A stretch of DNA of 64,000 bases from contig JABHXU010000025.1 of assembly GCA_018657065.1 (NCBI GenBank), positions 39,405-103,404 on the forward strand, read 5' to 3'. The stretch's first letter is position 1; the number at the start of each line of letters is the position of its first letter. A program made the position numbers and the translations under genes. The notes under the pieces were generated by a model that searched no databases, had not been told where the DNA came from, and saw nothing but the letters and a program-made list of their open reading frames with translations. Shown here one piece after another: positions 50,720 to 59,233 of the stretch. Origin of the DNA: an archaeon. Its GTDB lineage: Archaea; Nanobdellota; Nanobdellia; Woesearchaeales; GW2011-AR15.

Positions 50720-51041
50720 TGAAGAGTCCTCAGATAATGTAGAAATTTCACCAAAAGTTTCGCCACCACTTAATTTTGAGCAAAAAATTGTGCATAGTAG
50801 ACCTATAAGTGGTACTGAATTTCCACCAGAAGTACCTAAATCATTTGATTCTAAAAAAAAATCTCAAAAAGATCATAGGGTGGGGAAAATTGTATTTTGG
50901 GTAATTGTTATTGGAATAATAATTCCACTTATTCCTTTTATTTTAATTGCTGTTGTATGTACTGCAGGTGCCGGACTAATACCTCTAGGAGGAGTAGGGT
51001 TTTTAGTTTATTTATTTTACAAATGGCTTTTTAAAGAATAG
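50712..51041 (+). CDS. small single-pass membrane protein
   Basis: A 109-residue protein. The N-terminal ~55 residues are polar and Pro/Ser-rich; residues 57-100 are a basic helix start ('QKDHRVGKIVFWVIVIGIII') and Gly-rich hydrophobic segments ('GAGLIPLGGVGFLVYLFYKW'). It overlaps the second paralogue by 8 bases and is followed by the radical SAM gene after 31 bases. No family recognised. Confidence 0.5.
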   Translation: MINEESSDNVEISPKVSPPLNFEQKIVHSRPISGTEFPPEVPKSFDSKKKSQKDHRVGKIVFWVIVIGIIIPLIPFILIAVVCTAGAGLIPLGGVGFLVYLFYKWLFKE

Positions 51042-51072
51042 ATTGTTTTAATTTAAATTAAAGGTTAAAGTT

Positions 51073-52188
51073 ATGATTAATAGAATTAAATATCTTTTTT
51101 CAGTCATGAAAAATTCATTCACATATACAAATGCATTAAATGATTATTTTTTAGATTATTATTTACGTCATCATAAAATAATTGGCTGGTATAAAGGACA
51201 ACCAGTATATTCTGCATTTTTGACTCCTGGTTTAAGTAAGCCTTTAGCAAATACTCTTTCAAGAAGGTTAATTAGTAATTTACTTCAAAAGCCCCTTCCT
51301 GGAATGATAAATTTTGCTCTTACTGATTCTTGCAATGCTAAATGTGAACACTGTAGTTTTTATTCTGCTATGGATAAATCAAAATATAGAGTTTTAACAA
51401 CAAATGAAATTTATGCAATTTTGAAATCTTGTCAAAATTTTGGGATTTCAATAATTAACTTTGTTGGAGGTGAACCCTTACTTCGAAAGGACTTAGGAAA
51501 GTTAATAAAATATGTTGATAAAAATAAGAGTTCATCTTGTATATACACAAATGGATGGTTTTTAAAAGAAAGATGTCAAGTACTAAAAAAATCAGGAATT
51601 ATGATGGTTATTGTTAGTTTAGATGGTGTTACTGCAAAAAGGCATGATACATTTAGAAAACTTCCAAATTTATTTAATCGAGCAATTTTAGGCATAAAAG
51701 AATGTCAAAGAAAAAAAATATTAACTGCAATTTCAACAACGGTTACACAAGAAGATCTTGAAAATGGAAACTTTGAGAAGATGATTCATTTTTCAAAAAA
51801 ATTGAAAGTAAATGAGTTGATTGTATTTGATACAATGCCAATAGGGATGTATTCTCATAGAAATGATTTAACAAAAAATGCGATTGATAAACATAAATTA
51901 TTTGCACTTGTAGACAAATATAATAAAAAGTCAGATTATCCCGGAATTTTTTGTTATGCTCATTTTAAAGATATGTCTACTTTTGGATGTTCTGCAGGAA
52001 GAAACTATTTTTATATTAGTCCTTATGGCGAAATGCACCCTTGTGATTTTACAGCTAAACCTATTGGAAATTTAAAAAATGAGGCAGTATCAGATTTATG
52101 GTTTAAATTAACTGATATTAAATCCAAAAATTGTGGGGAATACCTTAATTCCTGTTGTAAAACAAAAACCTATAAACCAAGAACATAA
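51073..52188 (+). CDS. radical SAM/SPASM protein
   Basis: A 371-residue enzyme. An N-terminal ~75-residue extension ('YYLRHHKIIGWYKGQPVYSA') precedes the radical SAM motif C87-X3-C91-X2-C94 in 'TDSCNAKCEHCSFYSAMDKS'; then 'IINFVGGEPLLRKDLGKLIK'. The C-terminal SPASM part has Cys in 'STFGCSAGRNYFYISPYGEM', 'HPCDFTAKPIGNL', and a final CCKTK group, room for at least one auxiliary Fe-S cluster. Related archaeal enzymes act on lipids and peptides; which applies here is unknown. It ends the operon of membrane proteins. Confidence 0.85.
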   Translation: MINRIKYLFSVMKNSFTYTNALNDYFLDYYLRHHKIIGWYKGQPVYSAFLTPGLSKPLANTLSRRLISNLLQKPLPGMINFALTDSCNAKCEHCSFYSAMDKSKYRVLTTNEIYAILKSCQNFGISIINFVGGEPLLRKDLGKLIKYVDKNKSSSCIYTNGWFLKERCQVLKKSGIMMVIVSLDGVTAKRHDTFRKLPNLFNRAILGIKECQRKKILTAISTTVTQEDLENGNFEKMIHFSKKLKVNELIVFDTMPIGMYSHRNDLTKNAIDKHKLFALVDKYNKKSDYPGIFCYAHFKDMSTFGCSAGRNYFYISPYGEMHPCDFTAKPIGNLKNEAVSDLWFKLTDIKSKNCGEYLNSCCKTKTYKPRT

Positions 52189-52196
52189 TGATAAGT

Positions 52197-53522
52197 TTAA
52201 TTTTTTAATTTTTCTTTAGCACTTTTTTCTGCCCATTTAATTGCAACTGCTTCAGCAGGTTTATTTCTAATGCTAGGAGCTAAACTTATTCTAACCTTAA
52301 CTTTAGGATCCATAGCATCATCCCACCAATATCCATTGATGTTTACACGTTCAATATATTTTTCATCTTGAGCAGCTTCAAAAAGTGCTTGAAGCATGTT
52401 TTCTTGGTGTTTATAATTGGATTTAACTGTTTTTAGATCTTTATTCAAAATATCATGATATTCAATAATTCCTTTGTTAATAGCATCATCATAACTAAAT
52501 AGAGTTGTCATAAGTGTAAGATTAATATTTTTTTCATTAGCTTTTGTTTCTAAGTCATTAAAAAAAATTTCAAAAGATTGTTTTATTTCTTCTTTACTTA
52601 AATCATTTGCTTTATATTCTTCAAATAAATTATAAAATGGAAATTCAATTATATCAACGTCTTTATAGAAATCATATTTTGTCCAATCCTCTTCACCATT
52701 ATTGCCATGTAAAAAACCATATCTGTCTACTGTTGTAGAAATTTTCCCATTAAATACTTCTTTAACTTTTTTTATTAATTGTTTTTTTCTTTGGTTTGCT
52801 AATTCTTCATTTCCAGTAAATGTTGGTTGCATCCAATTTGGGTAAATACTAAAAATATCAAACCCTGTTTCTTGTGCTAAGATTGCTTTTTCAACTAGTC
52901 TTTTTTCCCATTTATCAAAATAATCATTAATCCATTCTTCTGAATGAAGAGAATTGAAATTTTTATGATCTTCATCAACTTCTTTTTGAATATCTTTTGA
53001 TCCTATATATTTTCCAATATCTACAAATGCAATATTATGTTTTAATCCAATTTTAAGGCCTTTTTGATGGGCAATTGTTACTAATTTTTGCATATCTTCA
53101 AAAGTCATTGATTCGTCTCTCATATCATTTGAAAATATTTCATCAACAATTTCATAATTTAGACTTTGAAAATTTTCTTCAGAGTTTTCATAAACTGCTC
53201 TATGAAAATCATGAACATATACTTCAACAGCAAATTTAGAAGCACGATCAAAACTTTGTTCAATATTATCTTTAGTATTTTCAAACATCATAAAATTATA
53301 ATTTCTACCCCATGTATCTGCCATGTTTACTGAAATAATTTTATTAAGAATTCCGGCATCATATTCTGTTTCAAAAAATTTAGGTTCAAATGATTTATGT
53401 CCACACCATGGAGGCATTGGCCAAGGTCCGTCAGGAGGACACAAATTAAATAAGAACATTAAAACAATAATTAAAGTCATACTTCCAAAAATAATTCCAA
53501 GGAGTTTCAAAGCTTTTTTCAT
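52197..53522 (-). CDS. membrane-anchored TIM-barrel glycosidase-like protein
   Basis: A 441-residue protein. N-terminal membrane helix ('LLGIIFGSMTLIIVLMFLFN'), a Cys/Pro-rich neck ('CPPDGPWPMPPWCG'), then an alternating alpha/beta domain with phrases seen in glycoside-hydrolase barrels: 'TIAHQKGLKIGLKHNIAFVD', 'DIFSIYPNWMQPTFTG', 'TTVDRYGFL', 'VNINGYWWDDAMDP'. Probably extracellular. I cannot assign a GH family. It converges on the radical SAM gene with an 8-base gap. Confidence 0.5.
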   Translation of the reverse strand: MKKALKLLGIIFGSMTLIIVLMFLFNLCPPDGPWPMPPWCGHKSFEPKFFETEYDAGILNKIISVNMADTWGRNYNFMMFENTKDNIEQSFDRASKFAVEVYVHDFHRAVYENSEENFQSLNYEIVDEIFSNDMRDESMTFEDMQKLVTIAHQKGLKIGLKHNIAFVDIGKYIGSKDIQKEVDEDHKNFNSLHSEEWINDYFDKWEKRLVEKAILAQETGFDIFSIYPNWMQPTFTGNEELANQRKKQLIKKVKEVFNGKISTTVDRYGFLHGNNGEEDWTKYDFYKDVDIIEFPFYNLFEEYKANDLSKEEIKQSFEIFFNDLETKANEKNINLTLMTTLFSYDDAINKGIIEYHDILNKDLKTVKSNYKHQENMLQALFEAAQDEKYIERVNINGYWWDDAMDPKVKVRISLAPSIRNKPAEAVAIKWAEKSAKEKLKN

Positions 53523-53562
53523 ATGTTTAAATTAGAATAAATACTTTATATATTTTATTAGT

Positions 53563-54351
53563 TTAATCACTTTTAGCAATCATTCCTGTTTCTCTAGCTT
53601 TGTCAAATGAAGATCTAAGGAAGAGTCCAGATGCTATAAGTAAAATAACAATCACAATAAAAGAATATATTAAACTGCCATAGTTTATTGGAGTATTATT
53701 TAAAACAGATCTAAATGCTTCAAATATATAAGTAGTTGGAAGTATTTTTGCAATTGGTTGAGCCCAATTAGGAAGCGAACTAAGCGGATAAAATACACAA
53801 CTAAAAGGATTTAAAAGAGCTGCAAATGACCAGGCTAAAACTTGAATTCTTTTTCCATATCTGAAAATTAATGAAGTTACAAAAAGTCCAATAACCCATC
53901 CAAATAATGATAATAAAAACATTGCAATTGCTAGAAATCCTAAGGGAATTGTTGTAAAGATATTGAATGAATAAATTAATGTTGAAAGTCCAGCTAAAAT
54001 TAAAAAAGTAATAAATGCTCTAGTAAATCCAAGTATTAAAATTGATGCAAAATGTTCAATAGGTTTGACTGGTGAAGAAAATAAATGATATAGATTTTTA
54101 GACCAAAAATCTTCTAGTACATATACAGCAACATCTTGGCCAGATCTCCACACGAAAATCCAAAGTATAGTTCCTCCTAACAGTAAACTTAAAAAATTAA
54201 AATTTGAATATTGAGATAAAAAGTTGCTAGTAAAACCCCAAATAACTAAATCAATCAATGGCCAATAAAATAAATCAAATATTCTATCAATTCTATTAAT
54301 TGTTATGTAAAAATATTTTAGCATAAGAGCTTTGATTCTATGAAATTTCAT
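53563..54351 (-). CDS. ABC-2 type export permease
   Basis: A 262-residue protein with six helices, the ABC-2 half-transporter permease layout ('RIFDLFYWPLIDLVIWGFTS' at the start, and 'FAALLNPFSCVFYPLSSLPN' with WAQPIAKILPTTY before the last helices). It would dimerise with the ATPase from the next gene upstream; the genes overlap by 4 bases (54348-54351). The system probably exports a lipid, glycan or peptide. Confidence 0.88.
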   Translation of the reverse strand: MKFHRIKALMLKYFYITINRIDRIFDLFYWPLIDLVIWGFTSNFLSQYSNFNFLSLLLGGTILWIFVWRSGQDVAVYVLEDFWSKNLYHLFSSPVKPIEHFASILILGFTRAFITFLILAGLSTLIYSFNIFTTIPLGFLAIAMFLLSLFGWVIGLFVTSLIFRYGKRIQVLAWSFAALLNPFSCVFYPLSSLPNWAQPIAKILPTTYIFEAFRSVLNNTPINYGSLIYSFIVIVILLIASGLFLRSSFDKARETGMIAKSD

Positions 54352-55280
54352 TTTCTGCTCCTCGCAAAATTAATAAAGACATCATCTAATGTTGGTTTTT
54401 TAATATGTAAATCATCGAGTAAAAATCCTTTAGTGAAAATTTTGTTTAAGATTTTATAGATTTTATCTTTTTCTAATGAGACATCAAAAATAATTGTGTT
54501 ATTTTCTGCAAAAATAATATTAATATTTTCATCTTGTAGAAATTTTATTAATTCACCATGCTTATCTTTTACTTTTAATTCAATTGTATGTTTTTTAATT
54601 TCTTTCTTTAATTGATCTGCTGTTGCAATTCTAATAATATTTCCTTTATCTATGAAAGCTATTCTGTCGCAAAGTTCTTCAACTTCATACATATAATGAC
54701 TAGTAAATAAAATAGTGCAATCATTCTTTTTTTGATATTCTTTAATTATTCTTCTAGTTTTTTCTGCAATATCAGGATCAAGTCCAACAGTACACTCATC
54801 TAAAAATAATAATTTAGGATCATTAATTAATCCTTTACATAAAGCTGTTCTAGTTTGTTCACCTGAGCTTAAATTAACAACTTTTGTATTTCCTAATTTT
54901 GTTAATTCAAATATTTCAAGAAGTGAATCAATTTTTTTTTCTCTATTTTTAACATTATAAAGTCCTGCGTAAACTCTTAGATTTTGTCTAATAGTTAAAA
55001 CTCCGGACATTGGAAAATATGCAGTACTAACATTTGATTTATTTTTTACATATTCCCAATCTTTTATTGGATCTTTTCCTAGAAGTTTAATTTCACCAGA
55101 ATCTTTTTTTAGTAGACCAGTTAGCATATTAATTGTTGTTGTTTTACCGGCACCATTAGGTCCTAAAAATCCAAAAATTTCACCCCTATTAACATAAAAG
55201 CTAACATCGTCTACAGCAATGACTTTTTTTTCTTTTCTTCCAAAAGTTTTTCTTAAATTTTTAACTTCTATATCTTTCAT
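54348..55280 (-). CDS. ABC transporter ATP-binding protein
   Basis: A 310-residue ATPase: Walker A 'GPNGAGKTTTINMLTGLL', signature 'LSSGEQTRTALCKGLINDPK', Walker B 'LLFLDECTVGLDPD' and switch His in 'LFTSHYMYEVEELCDRI'. The C-terminal ~95 residues are a regulatory-type domain common in ABC-2 ATPases. Directly before its ATG is the 10-base palindrome taagcgctta. A TATA-like TTTATACA lies about 25 bases upstream (55303-55310). Confidence 0.92.
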   Translation of the reverse strand: MKDIEVKNLRKTFGRKEKKVIAVDDVSFYVNRGEIFGFLGPNGAGKTTTINMLTGLLKKDSGEIKLLGKDPIKDWEYVKNKSNVSTAYFPMSGVLTIRQNLRVYAGLYNVKNREKKIDSLLEIFELTKLGNTKVVNLSSGEQTRTALCKGLINDPKLLFLDECTVGLDPDIAEKTRRIIKEYQKKNDCTILFTSHYMYEVEELCDRIAFIDKGNIIRIATADQLKKEIKKHTIELKVKDKHGELIKFLQDENINIIFAENNTIIFDVSLEKDKIYKILNKIFTKGFLLDDLHIKKPTLDDVFINFARSRK

Positions 55281-55290
55281 TAAGCGCTTA
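55281..55290. promoter_or_regulatory. palindrome taagcgctta directly before the ABC ATPase start codon
   Basis: A perfect 10-base palindrome, with a GC-rich core unusual for this DNA, touches the ATG of the ABC ATPase (55278-55280) and would lie at the transcription start expected from the TATA-like box. A repressor there would block the promoter. The winged-helix gene 57 bases upstream is a natural candidate regulator. Confidence 0.4.
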
Positions 55291-55346
55291 GAAGAATTTA
55301 GGTGTATAAAAATTTAATTAGTTGGTTGTTTAATAAGAAATAGAGC

Positions 55347-55622
55347 TTAAAGTTCAAAATCATCAATAAATCCTTTAATAATTTCGTACTTTTCAAGATA
55401 CTTAAAACCTTTATCACCTAAACTATAGAATTTTTTATTTTTTTTATCATAAATTTCTTTAACAAATTCTTTATTTAGAAGTTCAGAAATATATTCATTA
55501 AAACTTTGTGATGAAAGATTAGAAAATCTAAGTAATGGAGTAGGCTTTATTGAATTATTTTTGTCTCTAATAATAATTAGAATATCATAGATGACTTCGA
55601 GTCTATCCCTTTTTTTGGACAT
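55347..55622 (-). CDS. small winged-helix regulator
   Basis: A 91-residue protein of the archaeal winged-helix kind: 'RLEVIYDILIIIRDKNNSIK', a 'LRFSNLSSQSFNEYISELLN' recognition region and a wing ('DKKNKKFYSLGDKGFKYLEK'). It lies 57 bases upstream of the ABC ATPase start and overlaps the seven-helix membrane protein gene by 20 bases. The layout suggests a membrane sensor plus regulator controlling the export pump; this is inference. Confidence 0.75.
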   Translation of the reverse strand: MSKKRDRLEVIYDILIIIRDKNNSIKPTPLLRFSNLSSQSFNEYISELLNKEFVKEIYDKKNKKFYSLGDKGFKYLEKYEIIKGFIDDFEL

Positions 55623-56298
55623 TAGATAACCTCTTGATAACTCTATGAGTAATTGAATAAAATATAATGATTGAAAAAATGTTCAATAATGAATTTAAAA
55701 TAAATGAAGTTGGTCCTCTTTCAAAAGAAAATAAATTAATTATCCAAAAAAAGAATAGCAAATAATAGGTTACATGTAGTGAAGAAAACATAGATTTGTT
55801 TTTCTTGTTTTTTGGTTTTATATTAATTAAAACGATAGCTACAATGAATAAAGCAAATTGAAGACCAATTAATATCATTGCAGATCCAGATAAAAAGACA
55901 AAGAATGTTGAGATTATTGCTAAGAGATGAATTACTAGGTTCCAGTTGATATTTGTTTTTTTAGTTTTTCTAAAACTACTAAAAACTAAAGAGAGAATAG
56001 CAACATAGCTAAAATAAGTAATTAATGGAAAAATTACAAAATGAGGTTTAATAATAAATCGCCTCATGCTTATGTGAAGTATGCTTCTATATAAAATAAA
56101 TAATTGTCCTAAAAATCTCACCAAATAAGAAAGTGCAAAAAATAAGAAAGTGTTTCTAAAAAACCCAATTCCTTTATGCTTACTTAGATCATAGATTTCT
56201 TTTGTCTTAAAATAAATTATTCCACAAAAAATAATTATAATTAGTGTGTAGATTAATTCAATGCCTACTAAGTGTAATGGTGGAATATTAGGGCCCAT
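55603..56298 (-). CDS. seven-helix membrane protein
   Basis: A 231-residue protein with seven predicted helices and little else: 'LVGIELIYTLIIIIFCGIIY' at the start, a 'FRNTFLFFALSYLVRFLGQL' second helix, and the last helix 'LLNIFSIIIFYSITHRVIKR'. It resembles the seven-helix sensor modules that precede signalling domains, but has no such domain. The end overlaps the winged-helix gene by 20 bases, so the two proteins are made together. Confidence 0.6.
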   Translation of the reverse strand: MGPNIPPLHLVGIELIYTLIIIIFCGIIYFKTKEIYDLSKHKGIGFFRNTFLFFALSYLVRFLGQLFILYRSILHISMRRFIIKPHFVIFPLITYFSYVAILSLVFSSFRKTKKTNINWNLVIHLLAIISTFFVFLSGSAMILIGLQFALFIVAIVLINIKPKNKKNKSMFSSLHVTYYLLFFFWIINLFSFERGPTSFILNSLLNIFSIIIFYSITHRVIKRLSNVQKKG

Positions 56299-56435
56299 GA
56301 TGTATCACAAGAAACTAATCTTTATAATTATATTTATAAAAAAAGTGGACTTATAATGTATATTTTATCTGGTTCTTATTTATAAATGAACTTGATGTTT
56401 CTAGTTTCATAAAAATTTAACGGAGGTTAAAAAAA
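56299..56435 (+). promoter_or_regulatory. intergenic promoter region
   Basis: The 137-base gap separates two divergent genes. A TATA-like tatttataaa (about 56379-56388) is followed by a strong SD (ggaggt, 56422-56427) about 8 bases before the ATG at 56436, so this gene is expected to have a short leader. Nothing else is seen. Confidence 0.4.
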
Positions 56436-56975
56436 ATGAAAATAAAAAATACAATATTTGCTTTGTTAGCTTTAATGCTTGTAGGCATTGTAGCAACAGC
56501 AGGAGCATCAGCTTTTGGTTGGATGTCAGAAGATAGAGAAGATGTTAGACAAGCTATTGAAGATAATGACTTTGAAGCTTGGAGAACAGCAAAACAAACA
56601 AGGATTACTGAAGAAAATTTTAACGAAGTTGTTTCAAGACATGAGTCAGGATCATTATGTAGAGAATCTCATGACGAAGTTCGAGAAGCAATTGATAATG
56701 AAAATTATCAAGATTATTTAGATGCAGTAACTAATTACGATAGCTGTCCTAAAGAAATGCCTGAGTTATCAGAAGAAGACTTTGAAATTCTTGTTCAAAT
56801 TCATGATGCAAGACAAGAAGGAGACTTTGAAGCAGCACATGAATTAATGGAAGATCTTGATGTTGACATGTCTTTTGGAAATGGTCAAGGAATGGGAAAA
56901 GGACTTAAAGGAGAAGGAATGCATGGAATGCAAAAAGGAATGAGAGGCCAAGGTTTTGGTAGATCATTAGAATAA
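56436..56975 (+). CDS. secreted acidic protein with Gly/Met-rich tail
   Basis: A 179-residue exported protein: a signal peptide ('TIFALLALMLVGIVATAGAS' then AFG), an acidic helical middle with repeats of an 'EDND/DNEN' type and two Cys (LCRES, DSCP), and a basic Gly/Met-rich tail ('GNGQGMGKGLKGEGMHGMQK'). The repeat pattern ('VRQAIEDNDFEAWR', 'VREAIDNENYQDYL') looks like an internal duplication. Function is unknown. A run of T bases follows the stop, a probable terminator. Confidence 0.7.
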   Translation: MKIKNTIFALLALMLVGIVATAGASAFGWMSEDREDVRQAIEDNDFEAWRTAKQTRITEENFNEVVSRHESGSLCRESHDEVREAIDNENYQDYLDAVTNYDSCPKEMPELSEEDFEILVQIHDARQEGDFEAAHELMEDLDVDMSFGNGQGMGKGLKGEGMHGMQKGMRGQGFGRSLE

Positions 56976-56993
56976 TTTTTTTTATTTTTTTAA

Positions 56994-57095
56994 ATGATAA
57001 AATTATTTAAATCAAAAAAAGAGAAATGGTATGAAATCAAAGAAAATTTAGATGAAATTATATTATTTCAACTATCTGAAGAGTTTAATGATTAA
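56994..57095 (+). CDS. possible 33-residue protein
   Basis: A short frame starting right after the T-run: 'MIKLFKSKKEKWYEIKENLD' then EIILFQLSEEFND and TAA. It is a charged, helical mini-protein with no recognised family, no clear SD or TATA box of its own. It may be a real small gene or an artefact of AT-rich sequence. Confidence 0.25.
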   Translation: MIKLFKSKKEKWYEIKENLDEIILFQLSEEFND

Positions 57096-57154
57096 TAAAT
57101 GGATGAAACGTCCACTTAATTTATAAACGTTTATTAGAATATAAAGTTAATAAA

Positions 57155-57862
57155 ATGAAAGAATCACTTGTTGTACTAAAAAATGTTTCAAAAATATATC
57201 AAATGGGTGAAGTTGAAGTTCCCGCTTTAAAAAATGTTTCTATTGAAGTCAAAAAAGGGGATTTTGTTGCATTAATTGGTGCATCGGGATCAGGGAAAAG
57301 CACTGCAATGAATTTGATAGGCTGTTTAGATTTACCAACTCAAGGAACAATTTTACTTAAGAATCAAGATATTACTAAGCTTTCTGAATCTAATCTTTCA
57401 GCTTTACGAGGAAAGACTATTGGATTTATTTTTCAACAATATAATTTAATTCAAACAATGTCTGCTTTTGAGAATGTGATTCTTCCTTTGGAATTACAAG
57501 AAGTTCCAGATGATGAAGCAAAAAAAAGAGCAAAAAAAGTTTTAGATATAGTTGGGTTGACAGATAAATCACATCATCTCCCAACTCAATTATCAGGAGG
57601 TCAACAACAACGTGTTTCAATAGCAAGAGCGTTGGTTGGAGACCCAGAAATTATTTTAGCAGATGAACCAACAGGTGCACTTGATAGTGTTACGGGAACA
57701 AAAGTTTTAGATTTATTACATAAATTATGGAAAGAAGAAGGTAAAACAATAATTATGGTAACACATGATTTACATTTAGCAAATTACGCACATACTAAAA
57801 TTGAATTAAAAGATGGTGAAGTTCTTAGAATAATTAGTAATGATATAAAGGTGAAAAAATGA
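57155..57862 (+). CDS. MacB/LolD-type ABC ATP-binding protein
   Basis: A 235-residue ATPase of the MacB/LolD group: Walker A 'GASGSGKSTAMNLIGCLDLP', signature 'LSGGQQQRVSIARALVGDPE', Walker B 'IILADEPTGALDSVTG' and switch His in 'VTHDLHLA'. It opens an operon with a surface adaptor and a MacB-type permease. The following gene starts inside its stop (ATGA at 57859). Probable export of a lipid, peptide or other envelope substrate. Confidence 0.94.
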   Translation: MKESLVVLKNVSKIYQMGEVEVPALKNVSIEVKKGDFVALIGASGSGKSTAMNLIGCLDLPTQGTILLKNQDITKLSESNLSALRGKTIGFIFQQYNLIQTMSAFENVILPLELQEVPDDEAKKRAKKVLDIVGLTDKSHHLPTQLSGGQQQRVSIARALVGDPEIILADEPTGALDSVTGTKVLDLLHKLWKEEGKTIIMVTHDLHLANYAHTKIELKDGEVLRIISNDIKVKK

Positions 57863-59202
57863 AAAATATGAAGTTAATGATGACTTTTTTAATGATATTT
57901 AGCATGATGACAATTTCTACTTTTGCAGAAATTAAAGGTGAAGCAGTAATTATAACTTTACTTAATCAGGAACCAGATCCTGCAAATGGAGGAGATCTCC
58001 TTGAATTGAGATTTGGTATTGAGAATTTAGGTGATGAACATGCTGAAAATTATATTTTAGAAATTAGTCCTACCTATCCTTTTGAAAAAGTATCTGGAGA
58101 AGAATTGATAGTTGATCTAGGAACTTTATCAACAAATGTTGCCGGAGACAATATGAAAATTGTCAAAGTTACAGTAAAAGTAAATAAAGATGTAACAGCT
58201 GGGTCATATAATTTACCAGTATATGCTTATAAAGAGGGAAGAAAAGATTCAACAGCAAAAAGATTATTTAATATTGATATAGAAAGTAGTGAAAGTGCTG
58301 AAATCATTTATATTGATCAAGTTGAACTAATTCCTGGAAAAATTACACCTTTAACATTCACAATAAATAATGTTGGATCTAATCCTCTTAGAGACCTTAC
58401 ATTCCAATGGGAAAATGAAGATGATATAATATTACCTGTTGGAAGTGATAATACCAAATACATAAAATATATTGATGTTGGAAGTAGTGCAGAACTTAAA
58501 TTTGATGTTATTGCAAGTGCATCAGCAGATCCAGATTTATACAAATTAGATTTGACTTTATATTATGAAGATGCTTCTGGAGAAGAAACAGAAGTAAATA
58601 CAAAAGCAGGTATTTATGTAGGTGGTGCAACAGATTTTGATGTTGCGTATTCTGAAAGTTCTAATGGTGAGTATACTTTTTCTATTTCAAATATTGGAAT
58701 CGTTGCTGCTAGTTCAGTTACAATTAGAATTCCAGATCAGCAAGAGTGGAATGTAGTAGGAACAAATTCTGTAATTATAGGAAATTTAAATGAAGGCGAT
58801 TATACAATTGCTAGTTTTACTTTGCAACAATCCTCAAGGAATATAAAAGAACAAGGAGAGGCAAAAAAACCTGCTGAAACTTCTTCTACAGTTGATATTG
58901 ATATTGTGTATACAGATTCAAGAGGAAATAGAAATACTATCACAAAAAACGTTGACGTTGCTTCAACAATGACTGCAGAGAATAGAGAAACAATGAATTC
59001 TAATTTTAATGGGATGAAAAGATCTCAACAGCAAAGCTTAACCCAAAAATTGTGGAATAGCTTTAAATGGATTATTTTAGGAGTATTTGTATTGTTTTTA
59101 TTTTTAAAAATAAATAAACAATACAAAAAAGGTAGGATAAAAGATTCAAAATATTCAAGAACAAAAGCAATAAAAGATATTATAAGAAAAATTAGAAAAT
59201 GA
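57859..59202 (+). CDS. membrane-anchored surface adaptor with COG1361/CARDB-like domains
   Basis: A 447-residue protein. Signal peptide ('LMMTFLMIFSMMTISTFAEI'), then three beta-sandwich domains with the CARDB/NEW3 style ('IENLGDEHAENYILEISPTY', 'NVGSNPLRDLTFQWENED', 'ISNIGIVAASSVTIRIPDQQ'), a membrane helix near 405-425 ('KWIILGVFVLFLFLKINKQY') and a basic tail. It lies between the ATPase and the permease of one ABC system, where bacterial MacAB has MacA, so it could be an archaeal adaptor for the pump. Confidence 0.75.
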   Translation: MKNMKLMMTFLMIFSMMTISTFAEIKGEAVIITLLNQEPDPANGGDLLELRFGIENLGDEHAENYILEISPTYPFEKVSGEELIVDLGTLSTNVAGDNMKIVKVTVKVNKDVTAGSYNLPVYAYKEGRKDSTAKRLFNIDIESSESAEIIYIDQVELIPGKITPLTFTINNVGSNPLRDLTFQWENEDDIILPVGSDNTKYIKYIDVGSSAELKFDVIASASADPDLYKLDLTLYYEDASGEETEVNTKAGIYVGGATDFDVAYSESSNGEYTFSISNIGIVAASSVTIRIPDQQEWNVVGTNSVIIGNLNEGDYTIASFTLQQSSRNIKEQGEAKKPAETSSTVDIDIVYTDSRGNRNTITKNVDVASTMTAENRETMNSNFNGMKRSQQQSLTQKLWNSFKWIILGVFVLFLFLKINKQYKKGRIKDSKYSRTKAIKDIIRKIRK

Positions 59203-59233
59203 TCTAAAATAGGCAAAATAATAGAGAATTCAA

